DNA of 64,000 bases, from assembly GCA_030654695.1 (NCBI GenBank), contig JAURWY010000011.1:62001-126000 (forward strand), written 5' to 3'. A program made the translations under genes and the position numbers. The notes beneath the pieces were generated by a model that did no database searches, was not told where the DNA came from, and worked only from the letters and a program-made list of their open reading frames with translations. Shown piece by piece: positions 1 through 9,314 of the stretch (position 1 is the stretch's first letter; every line of letters starts with the position of its first letter). The stretch comes from Polaromonas sp. Its GTDB lineage: Bacteria; Pseudomonadota; Gammaproteobacteria; Burkholderiales; Burkholderiaceae_C.

Positions 1-372
1 TTTGCCATGCACTGGCTTGCCAACGGCAGACAGTACGGCGTGCGACATGGCGAGCTGGAGCCGCTGAAGCTGCATCAATGGTTGTTGGTCAACGGGTCCC
101 GAGCCTACCTGCCGGAAGCATTGCGTCTGTTCGACGGTTTGACCGTGTTGCACATCACCGCCAGCGCGGACATTCTTCGCGCTCGACTGTTGGCTCGTCA
201 ACGCGAAACGCCTGAGGCGGTTGAAGCACGCGTCCAACGCGCCGTCGCTTTCAGCGTGCCGACGTCTTGTCGTTGCGTGAATGTCTTGAACGACACCAGC
301 CTTGATGATGCTGGTGCCGTGTTGATGAAGGCACTGGCATTGATGCCAGGATGGGCCGCTAAAAATCAATGA
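1..372 (+). CDS. phnN: Ribose 1,5-bisphosphate phosphokinase PhnN, C-terminal part (5' truncated)
   Basis: The open frame enters from the left edge, so the true start and the P-loop half are outside the window; an internal ATG at position 7 should not be taken as the start. The visible part carries the PhnN signature region (LANGRQYGV, then VNGSRAYLPEA) followed by a run of Arg-rich helices (RARLLARQRE), the lid-like part of guanylate-kinase-fold enzymes. PhnN makes 5-phosphoribosyl diphosphate from ribose 1,5-bisphosphate at the end of the C-P lyase pathway in the cytoplasm. Other phn genes, if present, must lie to the left. The gene converges on hutU with about 95 bp between the stops. Family identity is from recognised motifs; the truncation is seen directly. 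Confidence 0.82.
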   Translation, partial: FAMHWLANGRQYGVRHGELEPLKLHQWLLVNGSRAYLPEALRLFDGLTVLHITASADILRARLLARQRETPEAVEARVQRAVAFSVPTSCRCVNVLNDTSLDDAGAVLMKALALMPGWAAKNQ

Positions 373-466
373 CTTGCGCAGAGCCGGGGGGCGCCGCGTC
401 ATCCAGACCAACCTAGGCAGGGGTGTGCTGGAGTTGACGCAGTTGAGACGGGAGCTAGGGTCCAAT

Positions 467-2167
467 TTAGCCATTAATCATGGGTAAATTGAGTCCTTGC
501 TTCTTAGAAGTTTCAATGGCCAGCTCATAGCCCGCGTCTGCATGCCGCATGACGCCTGAGCCGCAGTCGTTGACCAGCACATTGGCCAAGCGTGCGGCGG
601 CTGCATCGGTGCCGTCCGCCACGATGACCATGCCGGAGTGCTGCGAGTAACCCATGCCCACGCCGCCACCGTGGTGCAGGCTGACCCAGGTTGCGCCGCC
701 TGAGACATTCAACATGGCGTTGAGCAACGGCCAGTCGCTCACTGCGTCGGTGCCGTCTTTCATGCTCTCGGTTTCGCGGTTGGGGCTGGCCACCGAGCCA
801 GTATCCAGGTGGTCGCGGCCGATCACAATGGGGGCCTTGAGTTCACCATTCTTCACCATCTCGTTAAACGCCAACCCTGCAATGTGGCGCTCGCCCAAGC
901 CCAGCCAGCAGATGCGGGCGGGCAGGCCCTGGAACGCAATGCGATCACGCGCCATGTCAAGCCAGCGATGGGTGTGCAGGTTGTCGGGGAACAGCTCTTT
1001 GATTTTGGCATCAGTCTTGTAAATGTCCTCAGGGTCGCCGGAAAGTGCCACCCAGCGAAATGGCCCTTTGCCTTGGCAAAACATGGGGCGAATGTAGGCA
1101 GGCACAAAACCGGGGAAATCAAAGGCGTTGGCAACGCCCATGTCTTTCGCCACCTGTCGGATGTTGTTGCCGTAGTCCACCGTGGGGATGCCCATGCTTT
1201 GAAAGTCCAGCATGGCCTGCACATGCACGGCACACGATTTGGCGGCATCGTTGGTCAGTTTTGCGTGCTGCGTGGGGTCGCGCTGAGCAGCCTTCCACTC
1301 CGCCACGCTCCAGCCAGCAGGCAGGTAGCCGTTGATCAGATCGTGTGCAGAGGACTGGTCGGTCACTAGGTCGGGGCGAATGCCTCCGGCTTTGACGCGT
1401 TTGACCAGTTCTGGCAACACTTCGGCTGCGTTTCCCAGCAGGGCAATGGAGATGGCTTCTTTGGCTGCGCAATGCTGCTGGATGAGACGCAGGGCATCGT
1501 CAATGTCTTTGGCTTGTTTGTCCACATAGCGGGTGCGCAAGCGAAAGTCGATGGAGCTTTGCTGGCACTCGATGTTGAGCGACACGGCACCGGCCAGTGT
1601 GGCGGCCAATGGCTGCGCGCCACCCATGCCGCCCAAACCGGCGGTCAAGATCCAGCGGCCCGCCCAGTCGTTGTTGTAGTGCTGGCGGCCGGCCTCCACA
1701 AAGGTTTCGAACGTGCCTTGCACAATGCCCTGACTGCCGATGTAAATCCAGCTACCAGCGGTCATTTGTCCGTACATGAACAGACCCTTGCGGTCGAGTT
1801 CGTTGAAGTGCTCCCAGTTGGCCCACTTGGGCACCAAGTTGGAATTGGCGATCAGCACGCGTGGCGCGTTGGCATGGGTTTTGAACACGCCCACGGGCTT
1901 GCCGGATTGCACCAGCAGGGTCTCGTCGTCGTTCAATTCCTTGAGGGTTTCGAGAATTTTGTCAAAGCATTCCCAGTTGCGCGCGGCACGGCCAATGCCG
2001 CCGTACACCACCAGGTTTTTCGGGTCTTCAGCCACCTCGGCATCGAGGTTGTTTTGCAGCATGCGAAACGCTGCTTCGGTTAACCAACTTTTGCAGCTCA
2101 GGGTGGTACCCCGGGGGGCACGGATGACGCGGCTGGCATCAAAACGGGGATCTTGTGTGTTGCTCAT
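467..2167 (-). CDS. hutU: Urocanate hydratase
   Basis: 566 residues, the normal length for HutU, which adds water to urocanate to give imidazolonepropionate using tightly bound NAD+ as electrophile. Visible family blocks are [11 protein letters not shown] near residue 55, the glycine-rich [16 protein letters not shown] near 180, [10 protein letters not shown] near 365, and [11 protein letters not shown] near 418, whose Cys is the candidate catalytic-region cysteine. The ATG at 2167 fits the usual family N-terminus. It is the last gene of the leftward livKHMGF-hutU unit, 40 bp behind livF, so uptake and the urocanate step are probably made from one transcript controlled by HutC. The partner hutI lies in the divergent operon. 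The histidase that makes urocanate is not next to it. Confidence 0.96.
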   Translation of the reverse strand: MSNTQDPRFDASRVIRAPRGTTLSCKSWLTEAAFRMLQNNLDAEVAEDPKNLVVYGGIGRAARNWECFDKILETLKELNDDETLLVQSGKPVGVFKTHANAPRVLIANSNLVPKWANWEHFNELDRKGLFMYGQMTAGSWIYIGSQGIVQGTFETFVEAGRQHYNNDWAGRWILTAGLGGMGGAQPLAATLAGAVSLNIECQQSSIDFRLRTRYVDKQAKDIDDALRLIQQHCAAKEAISIALLGNAAEVLPELVKRVKAGGIRPDLVTDQSSAHDLINGYLPAGWSVAEWKAAQRDPTQHAKLTNDAAKSCAVHVQAMLDFQSMGIPTVDYGNNIRQVAKDMGVANAFDFPGFVPAYIRPMFCQGKGPFRWVALSGDPEDIYKTDAKIKELFPDNLHTHRWLDMARDRIAFQGLPARICWLGLGERHIAGLAFNEMVKNGELKAPIVIGRDHLDTGSVASPNRETESMKDGTDAVSDWPLLNAMLNVSGGATWVSLHHGGGVGMGYSQHSGMVIVADGTDAAAARLANVLVNDCGSGVMRHADAGYELAIETSKKQGLNLPMING

Positions 2168-2207
2168 GGAGATTTTCTCAGGATGTAAATGAGGGTTCTA
2201 AAGGGGT

Positions 2208-2912
2208 CTAGTGCAGGCCAAGATAGGCCGCAGTCAAAGAGGGGTCGTTGCGGGCGTCTAGGGCCGAGCCTTTCCATACCGTGCGGCCGGACTCGAGTAC
2301 GCACACGTCGTCTGCAACGGACAGGGCTCGCTCGGTGTTTTGCTCGACCAGCAGTACGGTCATGCCCTCATTGCGCAAAAGTTTCAGGGCTTGGTAACAC
2401 TGATCAATGATCTTGGGCATCAGACCCAGCGACAGTTCGTCAATCATGATGAGTTTGGGTCGCGTCATCAGAGCGCGGCCGATGGCTAACATTTGTTGCT
2501 CACCGCCCGACAGGTTTCCTGCCAGCGACGTCATGCGCTCGCCCAGGCGTGGAAATAAATCCAGCACACGGTCCCGGTCTTTGGCGTAGACACTGGTGGG
2601 ATGAATGAGCCCCCCCACGCGCAGGTTGTCTTCCACAGACAGGTCTTTGAAAAGGCGTCTCCCTTCAGGAGAGATGGCGATGCCGGAACGCACCCGCTGG
2701 GTCGCGGGGAGTTGGCTGATGTCTTGCTCGCCAAAGAGTATTTTCCCGGCCTGCAAGTCCACATGGCCCGCCACACACATGAGGGTGGAAGACTTGCCCG
2801 CACCGTTGGCCCCCAAGAGGGCGGTGATGGTGCCGGGACGCAGTTTCAGAGACAGGTTGGCAGCGGCATTGAAGGCGCCGTAACCGCACGACAGATCTAC
2901 CAGTTCAAGCAT
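2208..2912 (-). CDS. livF: Branched-chain-type ABC transporter ATPase LivF (hut locus)
   Basis: One of two ATPases of a HAAT-family importer. Walker A is GANGAGKSS near residue 36, the signature is LSGGEQQMLAIGRAL, and Walker B is LIMIDELSLGL. The D-loop neighbourhood and switch histidine region are degenerate, with Glu after VE (LLVEQN), as is usual in LivF. The frame is open further upstream, but the start chosen is the ATG at 2912. It has an AGGAG ribosome site a few bases upstream, gives the normal 234 residues, and overlaps the livG stop by 8 bp, showing translational coupling. Its place between livG and hutU suggests the transporter feeds the hut pathway with histidine, urocanate or a related compound; that substrate is inferred. 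Confidence 0.93.
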   Translation of the reverse strand: MLELVDLSCGYGAFNAAANLSLKLRPGTITALLGANGAGKSSTLMCVAGHVDLQAGKILFGEQDISQLPATQRVRSGIAISPEGRRLFKDLSVEDNLRVGGLIHPTSVYAKDRDRVLDLFPRLGERMTSLAGNLSGGEQQMLAIGRALMTRPKLIMIDELSLGLMPKIIDQCYQALKLLRNEGMTVLLVEQNTERALSVADDVCVLESGRTVWKGSALDARNDPSLTAAYLGLH

Positions 2913-3699
2913 GTTCCGGCTCCTCTTGGGATTGGCTCGTGGCGAGCGTATCGCCACCCAGGTACGCAGCTCGTACGACCGGGTCTTGCATCACCTCGCG
3001 CGGCATGCCATCGCCAATCTTCTTGCCGTTGTCCAGCACGATCAGGCGTTGGCACAGGCGCATGACTTCGCTCAGGTTGTGCTCAATGAGCACCACGGTC
3101 ATGCCGCTTTGGTGAATCTCGGTAATGGTGTTCGCCAGTCCTCGCGCCTCGCTGGAGTTCAGGCCTGCCAGTGGCTCGTCCAGCAAGAAAAGCTGTGGTT
3201 TGAGTGCCAGAGCACGGGCCAGTTCAAGCCGCTTGAGAATACCCAGCGGCTGGGTACCCGGCATTTGGTGGGCGCGGTCGGCAATACCTACTTTTTCCAG
3301 CATCTGCATGCCTATGGCGAGTTCGTTCGCATTGGAGACGTGGCTAAGCGCGCGCAGGGGCGACACCGTCTTCTGGCCACCGGCTGCCAAAGCCACATTT
3401 TCCAGAAGGCTCAGGTTGCGCAGGGGTTTGACCAGTTGCTGTGAGAGCGATAAGCCCTGACGAATGCGCCGCTCAATCGTTAGGCCCACCAGCGGTGCGC
3501 CACTGAGATAGACCTCGCCCTCGGTGGCATTCACCACACCGGTGATGGCGCGTAGCATAGTAGTTTTGCCCGCTCCGTTGGGTCCAATCAAGCCTAGCAA
3601 TTCGCCCTGGTGCACGTCAAACGAGACTTGGTTGACGGCAGTTAGTACACCAAAACGAACTGTGACATTCTCCACTTTTAGCAAAGGATGGCGGCTCAT
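2905..3699 (-). CDS. livG: Branched-chain-type ABC transporter ATPase LivG (hut locus)
   Basis: Second ATPase of the importer, 264 residues from the ATG at 3699. That start overlaps the livM stop in an ATGA arrangement and is preferred over the much longer open frame upstream. Walker A is GPNGAGKTTM near residue 37. The ABC signature region is unusual in reading PLGILKRLELARALA rather than LSGGQ, as is common in LivG proteins where the signature is relaxed. Walker B is LFLLDEPLAGLN and the switch is VVLIEHNL. LivG and LivF form the cytoplasmic heterodimer that drives the LivHM channel. The tight overlaps on both sides place it firmly in the livKHMGF-hutU operon. Confidence 0.93.
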   Translation of the reverse strand: MSRHPLLKVENVTVRFGVLTAVNQVSFDVHQGELLGLIGPNGAGKTTMLRAITGVVNATEGEVYLSGAPLVGLTIERRIRQGLSLSQQLVKPLRNLSLLENVALAAGGQKTVSPLRALSHVSNANELAIGMQMLEKVGIADRAHQMPGTQPLGILKRLELARALALKPQLFLLDEPLAGLNSSEARGLANTITEIHQSGMTVVLIEHNLSEVMRLCQRLIVLDNGKKIGDGMPREVMQDPVVRAAYLGGDTLATSQSQEEPEHA

Positions 3700-4544
3700 T
3701 GCACCCCCCTTTTTTTTCTGGCCAAGGCGTTCACCATGCCAGCCAGGCCGTGGGGTGAGAAGCGCATCATGACGAACAGCAACCCGCCGTATACCAGCAG
3801 CTTGTAGTCCCCAATGAACTGGAACCAGCCCGGCAAAGCAGACAGCACGGCTGCGGCAATGGCCACCCACAACACGGAACCAATGCCGCCTACCACCACC
3901 ATGGACAGCACGGTAATGGACTCCACGAAACTGAAGCTGTCAGGCCCTATGAATTTGAAGTGCGAGGCATACAGCGCACCAGCAGCACCAGCCAGCGCCG
4001 TGCCAATGGCAAAGGCGGCCAGCTTGTAGCTCGGCACATCAATTCCCAGCACGCGCATGGTGTCCTCGTCCTCGGCGATGCCGTTGAAGACTCGGCCAAT
4101 CCAGGCTTTCTGGATATACAGGCTGATGGCTGCGGTGAGTGCTGCCAGCAAAAGCGTCAGCAGCATGAAGCCGGTTTTGCCTAGGCCGGAGTCTGGAAAA
4201 CCCGACAAGCCCATCTCGCCCCCTAGCCATTCTTGCTGGCGCACCAGGCCGATGAAGAGAAAGACCACGCCCATGGTGGTGATGGCCAAAAAGTCGGCGC
4301 GCACCCGCAAGCTGGCCATGCCAACAATGACACCCAGCACCCCGGCCAAGGCCATGGAGGCCGGAATGGTGAGCAAGAACGGCAGGCCTGCTTTGGTTAG
4401 CATGGCCGAGGTGTAGGCCCCGACGCCTAAAAAGGCAGCGTGACCTAGGCTGATTTGCCCGCAAAAGCCGGTAATAAGGTTCAACGACAGCGCAAACATG
4501 ACGCTGATGCCGATGGTGGTGAGTAGCGATATTTCGTAGTCCAT
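3696..4544 (-). CDS. livM: Branched-chain-type ABC transporter permease LivM (hut locus)
   Basis: Inner-membrane permease of the BPD_transp_2 family, 282 residues with about eight or nine hydrophobic segments. The family hallmark SLNLITGFCGQISLGHAAFLGVGAY is present near the N-terminus, and a GGIGSVLWVAI segment lies near residue 215. The start used is the ATG at 4544 (reading MDYEISL). The seven extra codons upstream begin with TTG and have no ribosome site. The start lies 8 bp after the livH stop and its stop overlaps the livG start, so the genes are co-translated. It pairs with LivH to form the channel for the substrate delivered by LivK. Confidence 0.93.
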   Translation of the reverse strand: MDYEISLLTTIGISVMFALSLNLITGFCGQISLGHAAFLGVGAYTSAMLTKAGLPFLLTIPASMALAGVLGVIVGMASLRVRADFLAITTMGVVFLFIGLVRQQEWLGGEMGLSGFPDSGLGKTGFMLLTLLLAALTAAISLYIQKAWIGRVFNGIAEDEDTMRVLGIDVPSYKLAAFAIGTALAGAAGALYASHFKFIGPDSFSFVESITVLSMVVVGGIGSVLWVAIAAAVLSALPGWFQFIGDYKLLVYGGLLFVMMRFSPHGLAGMVNALARKKRGVQ

Positions 4545-4551
4545 GGTCTGC

Positions 4552-5412
4552 TCATTTCTTGGCAAAAAGCCCTTGAGGGCGCACCATCAGGACGATGATC
4601 AAAAAGGCAAACGCAATGGCATTGCGGTCGAGCACCTTGCCCAGGTAGACCGTGCCAAAAGATTCGACCAGACCCAATACCAATGCGGCCATGAGCGTGC
4701 CGGGCACCGAGCCCATACCTCCCAGCACAATGATGGCCAGTGCCTTGTACGAAGGCACGCTGCCCATGGTGGGCTCAACCAGGTTGTTCAGCACGGCGAC
4801 CCACACCCCGGCAAAACCGGCCAGCGCCGAGCCAACCAAAAAATTCAGGTCGCGCACCGTGTTCAGTTTGATGCCAAAAGACTCCGCCATTTGCGGGTCG
4901 GAGACGGTGGCCTGGCAGGCAATACCCACACGTGTGTGGGACTGCAGCCACGCCAGCACCCCGAGGATGAGGGCGGCCCCGAGCATTACGGCAATTTCTG
5001 CTTCCTTGAACTGCAGTCCCCCAATGCGCACCTGGCCTTGCAGTGGCGTATTGGTGAACGAAAGGCCCGACGCACCAAAGGCAATGCGAAAACATTCTTC
5101 TGCAGCGATAAAGAGGCCGATGGACGCTATGAGCGCCACATGCGGCGGTTGCTTGAGCAGCGGCTTGTAGGCCAGGCGGAACATGGCCACCCCGGACAGA
5201 CCCGACACCAGCATCGCCACCAGCAGGGTCAGCGCGAGGCTGCCGGTCGCGTTGTAGGTCAGCACGCCCACGTAGGCTCCCAGCGTGAACAGGCTGGCGT
5301 GCGCCACATGCAGGATGCGTAGCAAGCCATACACCAGGGTCAAGCCCAGTGCAATGAGCGCATAAATACTGCCCTGCACCAGGCTTTGAGCGATGAGTTC
5401 AAGGAACAACAT
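4552..5412 (-). CDS. livH: Branched-chain-type ABC transporter permease LivH (hut locus)
   Basis: Inner-membrane permease, 286 residues, nearly all hydrophobic segments with short loops. The LivH hallmark is ALIALGLTLVYGLLRILHVAHASLFTLGAY at residues 18-47, and a GGMGSVPGTL stretch lies near residue 230. The ATG at 5412 gives the standard N-terminus (MLFLELIAQSLVQG). It follows livK with a 29 bp gap and precedes livM by 7 bp. As with the other members of this set, the link to histidine or urocanate uptake is inferred from its position in the hut locus, not from sequence features of the permease. Confidence 0.93.
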   Translation of the reverse strand: MLFLELIAQSLVQGSIYALIALGLTLVYGLLRILHVAHASLFTLGAYVGVLTYNATGSLALTLLVAMLVSGLSGVAMFRLAYKPLLKQPPHVALIASIGLFIAAEECFRIAFGASGLSFTNTPLQGQVRIGGLQFKEAEIAVMLGAALILGVLAWLQSHTRVGIACQATVSDPQMAESFGIKLNTVRDLNFLVGSALAGFAGVWVAVLNNLVEPTMGSVPSYKALAIIVLGGMGSVPGTLMAALVLGLVESFGTVYLGKVLDRNAIAFAFLIIVLMVRPQGLFAKK

Positions 5413-5441
5413 GGTCGTGCTTCTGTCAGTTAGTGGTCCGC

Positions 5442-6608
5442 TTACTTGGAGCTCTTGGAAGGAGGGGCTAGCAAGACCGCGTCAGAAATGATGGAGTGAC
5501 GACGGAACGCCTTGTCTTTGACGATTTGCACTTGAATGTCTTTTTTGACCTCATGCAAATCATTGAAGCTCAACTTGCCGATGGGCGAGTCGTAGGTGCC
5601 TGCAGCCATCGCGTCACGCAGTGCCGCGCCGCCTTTTCCGTCCGTCTTGAGCAGCCCGTCAATCACGACCTGAGCAGCGGTGTAGGTGGAAGCGGCCACC
5701 ATGTCTGCGCCCGTTTTGTAGGCCGCTTTGTAGTCAGCCAGGAAGGTCTTAGTCGCGGGATTGGCGGAGTCGCGGTCCAATGAGGTGGTCACCAGGACGC
5801 CCTCTGAAGCCGGGCCGGCGATTTCAATAAACTTGTCCGAGTCATAGCCTTCTTGCCCGATGATGGTGGCGGTGACACCGGCCGCGCGCAGCTGGCTCAC
5901 CAGCGGACCTGCGGTGTAGAAGTAGCCACTGGCGTAGATGACTTCTGGGTTTTGTGATTTCACGTTGGCAATCAGCGCACCGAACTGGCGGTCTTGCAGG
6001 CTGTATTCATGCTCACCCACGATTTTCAATCCAAATTTGGCAACACCTTCTTTGAAGCCGGCTGCGAGCGACTGGCCAAAATCGTTTTTGATGTTGATGA
6101 GCGCTACATTTTTCTTGCCCAGATCGTTGACCAGTTTGGCCCCAGCGCGGCCTTGCACCTCGCCCATGGCCGATACGCGGAACATGAAGTCCCCAGTTTT
6201 GGTGATGTCAGGGTGAATGGCGTAGGCCACGGCGTAGGGAACTTGGGCGGCTTGAAACACCGAGGCCGATGCACGCGTAGCACCTGAATAGCTGCCACCA
6301 ATGGCCGCAACAACCTTGTCTTTTTCCACCAGCTTGGTGGCTGCTGGCACCGCTTCTTTGGGGGATGCCTGGTCGTCGTACACCACCAGTTCAATTTTCT
6401 TGCCCTTGATGCCACCCTTGGCATTGGCCTGGGCCACCGCCAGCTTGGCACCGTCCAGAGCTGATTTGCCGTCGGCCGCTGCGAAGCCGGTTGACGGAAC
6501 GGTGATGCCCACCTTGATGTCGGCCAGGGCCGCGCCAGAGATGCCAAAAAACGCCGCTGCCAGAAGCAGGGTTTGTGCAGTGTTGAGGTTTGAAGAACGC
6601 TGATTCAT
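5442..6608 (-). CDS. livK: ABC transporter periplasmic substrate-binding protein LivK-type (hut locus)
   Basis: 388 residues beginning with an N-terminal signal peptide (hydrophobic core LLLAAAFFGISGAALA, cleavage after ALA near residue 29). The rest is a type I periplasmic binding protein of the Peripla_BP_6 family: IKVGITVPSTG opens the mature domain, and GGSYSGATRASASVFQ and DFGQSLAAGFKEG are typical loops of the two-lobed fold. It is the first gene of the leftward operon, and its upstream region holds a strong HutC-type palindrome at 6675-6696. It therefore probably responds to urocanate. It would deliver the ligand to LivHMGF; histidine or urocanate is the best guess. Confidence 0.92.
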   Translation of the reverse strand: MNQRSSNLNTAQTLLLAAAFFGISGAALADIKVGITVPSTGFAAADGKSALDGAKLAVAQANAKGGIKGKKIELVVYDDQASPKEAVPAATKLVEKDKVVAAIGGSYSGATRASASVFQAAQVPYAVAYAIHPDITKTGDFMFRVSAMGEVQGRAGAKLVNDLGKKNVALINIKNDFGQSLAAGFKEGVAKFGLKIVGEHEYSLQDRQFGALIANVKSQNPEVIYASGYFYTAGPLVSQLRAAGVTATIIGQEGYDSDKFIEIAGPASEGVLVTTSLDRDSANPATKTFLADYKAAYKTGADMVAASTYTAAQVVIDGLLKTDGKGGAALRDAMAAGTYDSPIGKLSFNDLHEVKKDIQVQIVKDKAFRRHSIISDAVLLAPPSKSSK

Positions 6609-6674
6609 GCTGTGCTACTCCTGTGGGTGAAACGAGGGACGATGAACCCTGCAAGATGGCAGGGGTGGGCGAAG

Positions 6675-6696
6675 TTTACTTGTATAGACAAGTAAA
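6675..6696. promoter_or_regulatory. HutC operator, livK side
   Basis: A 22-bp near-perfect palindrome with arms TTTACTTGT and ACAAGTAAA. The core ACTTG-N6-CAAGT matches the symmetry of GntR/HutC-family operators. It lies 67 bp upstream of the livK ATG, where it could block that promoter. The same core recurs at 6781-6796 beside hutC, which supports one repressor acting on both divergent units. Confidence 0.75.
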
Positions 6697-6780
6697 TTCA
6701 ATACAGGTTTTTAGGTGTTTTCCCTAATCCTTGTACTCTTCATATTTCATTGGCAAAAGTAGATTAATAATGAATTAAAA

Positions 6781-6796
6781 ACTTGCCTATACAAGT
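6781..6796. promoter_or_regulatory. HutC operator, hutC side
   Basis: A 16-bp palindrome ACTTG-CCTATA-CAAGT, the same half-sites and spacing as the palindrome at 6675-6696. It ends 18 bp before the hutC ATG, a position suited to autoregulation of hutCDIGF. No good ribosome site is visible between it and the hutC start. Confidence 0.7.
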
Positions 6797-6814
6797 AAAA
6801 CTTATCTGACTAAA

Positions 6815-7522
6815 ATGAGCCACATGAAGCCCGCATACCTTCGCGTCAAACAGTTCATCCAGCAGCACATCAGCACAGGCGAGTGGCGCACCGGCGACGT
6901 CGTTCCCAGTGAGGCCACGCTCATGCAGCAGTTCGGCATCAGCCGCATGACCGTGAACCGGGCACTGAGCGAACTCAGTGCCGAAGGCCTTGTCAAGCGG
7001 GTGCAGGGGCTGGGAACATTTGTGGCGGAGTTGCACCGCATCTCATCCAACCTCACCATCCGCGACATTCAGGAAGAGGTGGTCGAGCGTGGCCATGTAC
7101 ACAGCGCGCGCCTGCTGCTGTCTCAGGAAGAAAAGGCCTCGGCCGAAGTGGCTCATTCACTGGGTTTGGCCGCTGGGGATAGTGTGTTTCATACAACCCT
7201 CGTGCACTTGGAGAACGGTGTGCCCATTCAGTTTGAAGACCGCTATGTGAATCCGGCCGTATCGCCAGGCTACCTGGACACGAATTTCATCAACATCACA
7301 CCCACTCGGCACTTGCTGAAAGAAGCTCCGCTGACTGAAGCCAGCTACTCCATTGAAGCCTGTCTGCCCACCGCCGAGCAAGCCCGTTACTTGGATGTGT
7401 CGCCGCAGGAAGCCTGCCTGGTCATGGCGCGGCGCACTGTCAGTGGCCGCCACGTCGCCAGCGTAGCGCGTCTGGTGTACCCAGGCTCACGCTACAGCTT
7501 TGCCGGAAAGTTTCAGGCATGA
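6815..7522 (+). CDS. hutC: Histidine utilisation repressor HutC (GntR family)
   Basis: 235 residues. Residues 5-75 form a GntR winged helix-turn-helix (PSEATLMQQFGISRMTVNRALSEL, then the wing GLGTFVAE). The remainder is a UTRA effector domain (for example FEDRYVNPAVSPGY and the C-terminal YPGSRYSFAGKF). HutC proteins repress hut genes until urocanate binds the UTRA domain. The gene opens the rightward operon, and its stop overlaps the hutD ATG as ATGA. Two matching palindromes lie in the divergent promoter region. The ribosome site is poor, and a second ATG at 6824 is possible. Confidence 0.93.
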   Translation: MSHMKPAYLRVKQFIQQHISTGEWRTGDVVPSEATLMQQFGISRMTVNRALSELSAEGLVKRVQGLGTFVAELHRISSNLTIRDIQEEVVERGHVHSARLLLSQEEKASAEVAHSLGLAAGDSVFHTTLVHLENGVPIQFEDRYVNPAVSPGYLDTNFINITPTRHLLKEAPLTEASYSIEACLPTAEQARYLDVSPQEACLVMARRTVSGRHVASVARLVYPGSRYSFAGKFQA

Positions 7523-8079
7523 ACTGGCAGTCTGTTGCACTGGCCGGTGTGCCCGCAAGCCCTTGGCGCAATGGCGGTGGGGTAACTCGGGAGCTGACGG
7601 TTTGGCCTGGGCAGGGCGAGTGGCAGTGGCGCATGTCAGTGGCCGAAGTGAATGCCAGCGGCCCGTTCTCGGTTTTTGAAGGCATAGACCGCTGGTTTGC
7701 GGTGCTGGAGGGGGCGGGCGTTGAACTCACGGTGATGGAGAGCAACTCGTTGCACACCACACATACGTCGCCGTTCCTGTTTGATGGCGGTGCGACCACC
7801 ACATGCCGTTTGATCAATGGCCATACCCGGGACTTCAACCTCATGGTGCGTCGAGGCAGTGCGCCATCGCGTATGGTGCGTGTGACTGAATCCTTTGTCA
7901 GTGAGACTTTCGCTCCTAAAACAATAGCTATATTTGCAATGGATACGTGGGTAAATGTGCTTTTTGACCATAAGTCCGTGCGTGTTCCACCGCACACCCT
8001 TGTCTGGACTACAGCTGAACCTGGTCAGAGTATCCGCGTGCAATGCAGTCAGGCCCTGTTTATTGAGATACCCGTATGA
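7519..8079 (+). CDS. hutD: HutD family cupin protein
   Basis: 186 residues of the HutD/Ves family, a double-stranded beta-helix protein found in many hut operons and thought to fine-tune the pathway or bind an intermediate such as N-formylglutamate. The family opening [15 protein letters not shown] is at residues 17-31, followed by [22 protein letters not shown]. Start and stop both overlap neighbours by ATGA, so it is translationally coupled to hutC and hutI. The segment around 7911-7945 encodes a less family-like stretch (residues about 131-142) and may come from a small repeat; see findings. Confidence 0.85.
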   Translation: MNWQSVALAGVPASPWRNGGGVTRELTVWPGQGEWQWRMSVAEVNASGPFSVFEGIDRWFAVLEGAGVELTVMESNSLHTTHTSPFLFDGGATTTCRLINGHTRDFNLMVRRGSAPSRMVRVTESFVSETFAPKTIAIFAMDTWVNVLFDHKSVRVPPHTLVWTTAEPGQSIRVQCSQALFIEIPV

Positions 8080-9314
8080 GCACTCTCGACCCGACCAGCA
8101 CGCCAAGCACGTTATGGACAAACTGCCAAGCCGCCACACTGGTAGCAGGTGCCAACTCACCCTACGGCCTGCTGGTGGATGCCGCGCTGGTGGTGCAAGG
8201 CGACAACCTGCTCTGGGTGGGCGCACGCAGCCAGTTGCCACCCGAATTGCTGGCAGTCTGCCAACGCCAGCACGATGCAGGGGGTGCGCTTATCACCCCC
8301 GGCTTGATCGATTGCCACACCCACCTGATTTATGGCGGAGACCGGGCCACCGAGTTTGAAATGCGCCTGAATGGGGCCAGCTATGAGGAAATAGCCCGCG
8401 CGGGCGGCGGCATTGCCTCAACGGTTCAGGCCACTCGCACCGCCGGTGCAGAAGACTTACAGGCCAGCGCAGCCAAACGCCTGCGCCAGCTCATTGACAG
8501 CGGCGTGACCACCCTTGAGATCAAATCAGGTTATGGCCTGGCGCTGGAGCACGAGCGCAAATGTCTGCGAGTGGCCCGCGCCCTAGGCCAAAGCCACGCG
8601 GTGGACGTGCGTAATACCTTTTTGGGCGCGCACGCCATTCCCCCTGAGTTCGCAGGGCGTGCCGACGATTACGTTGAAGCCGTGCTGCAAATGCTGCCCG
8701 TTCTGCATGCTGAGGGGTTGGTTGACGCTGTAGATGGCTTTTGCGAACGCATTGCCTTCAGTCCAGCCCATATCGAGCGTGTATTCGCCGCCGCTGCGGC
8801 GTTGGGCATCCCGGTCAAGCTGCATGCCGAGCAACTCAGCGACAGTGGGGGCGCGCAACTCGCGGCCCGTTACGGCGCTTTGAGTTGCGACCATCTGGAG
8901 TGGCTATCACCCGAAGGCGTACAGGCCATGGCACGCTCGGGCAGTGTGGCCGTGCTGCTGCCCGGTGCGTATTATTTTTTGCGCGAAACAAAGCTGCCAC
9001 CGTTTGACCTGTTGCGCCAGCACGGCGTGCCCATGGCTATTTCTACCGACTGCAATCCAGGCAGCTCGCCGTGTACCTCGCTGCTATTGATGCTCAACAT
9101 GGCGTGCACCTTATTTCGACTCACGCCTGAAGAATCCTTGGCAGGCGTCACGCGCAATGCCGCCCTGGCCCTGGGGCTGCAAGACCGGGGGGTGCTGGCC
9201 GCCGGCAAGCGAGCCGACTTCGTTCTGTGGGATGTGCAAAGCCCTGCCGAACTTAGCTACGCACTCGGGGCCAACCCCCGCATTCAAACTGTATTTAAAG
9301 GACAAGTGGTATGA
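8076..9314 (+). CDS. hutI: Imidazolonepropionase
   Basis: 412 residues, the standard size. HutI is a metal-dependent amidohydrolase that opens the imidazolone ring to N-formimino-L-glutamate. The first metal pair is in [13 protein letters not shown] (His81 and His83), the next His lies in GAHAIPPEF, then [15 protein letters not shown], and the conserved Asp is in [11 protein letters not shown]. The GSGYGL-type substrate loop reads [14 protein letters not shown]. The ATGA overlap with hutD and the 4-bp overlap with hutG show co-translation. It acts directly after HutU. Confidence 0.96.
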   Translation: MSTLDPTSTPSTLWTNCQAATLVAGANSPYGLLVDAALVVQGDNLLWVGARSQLPPELLAVCQRQHDAGGALITPGLIDCHTHLIYGGDRATEFEMRLNGASYEEIARAGGGIASTVQATRTAGAEDLQASAAKRLRQLIDSGVTTLEIKSGYGLALEHERKCLRVARALGQSHAVDVRNTFLGAHAIPPEFAGRADDYVEAVLQMLPVLHAEGLVDAVDGFCERIAFSPAHIERVFAAAAALGIPVKLHAEQLSDSGGAQLAARYGALSCDHLEWLSPEGVQAMARSGSVAVLLPGAYYFLRETKLPPFDLLRQHGVPMAISTDCNPGSSPCTSLLLMLNMACTLFRLTPEESLAGVTRNAALALGLQDRGVLAAGKRADFVLWDVQSPAELSYALGANPRIQTVFKGQVV

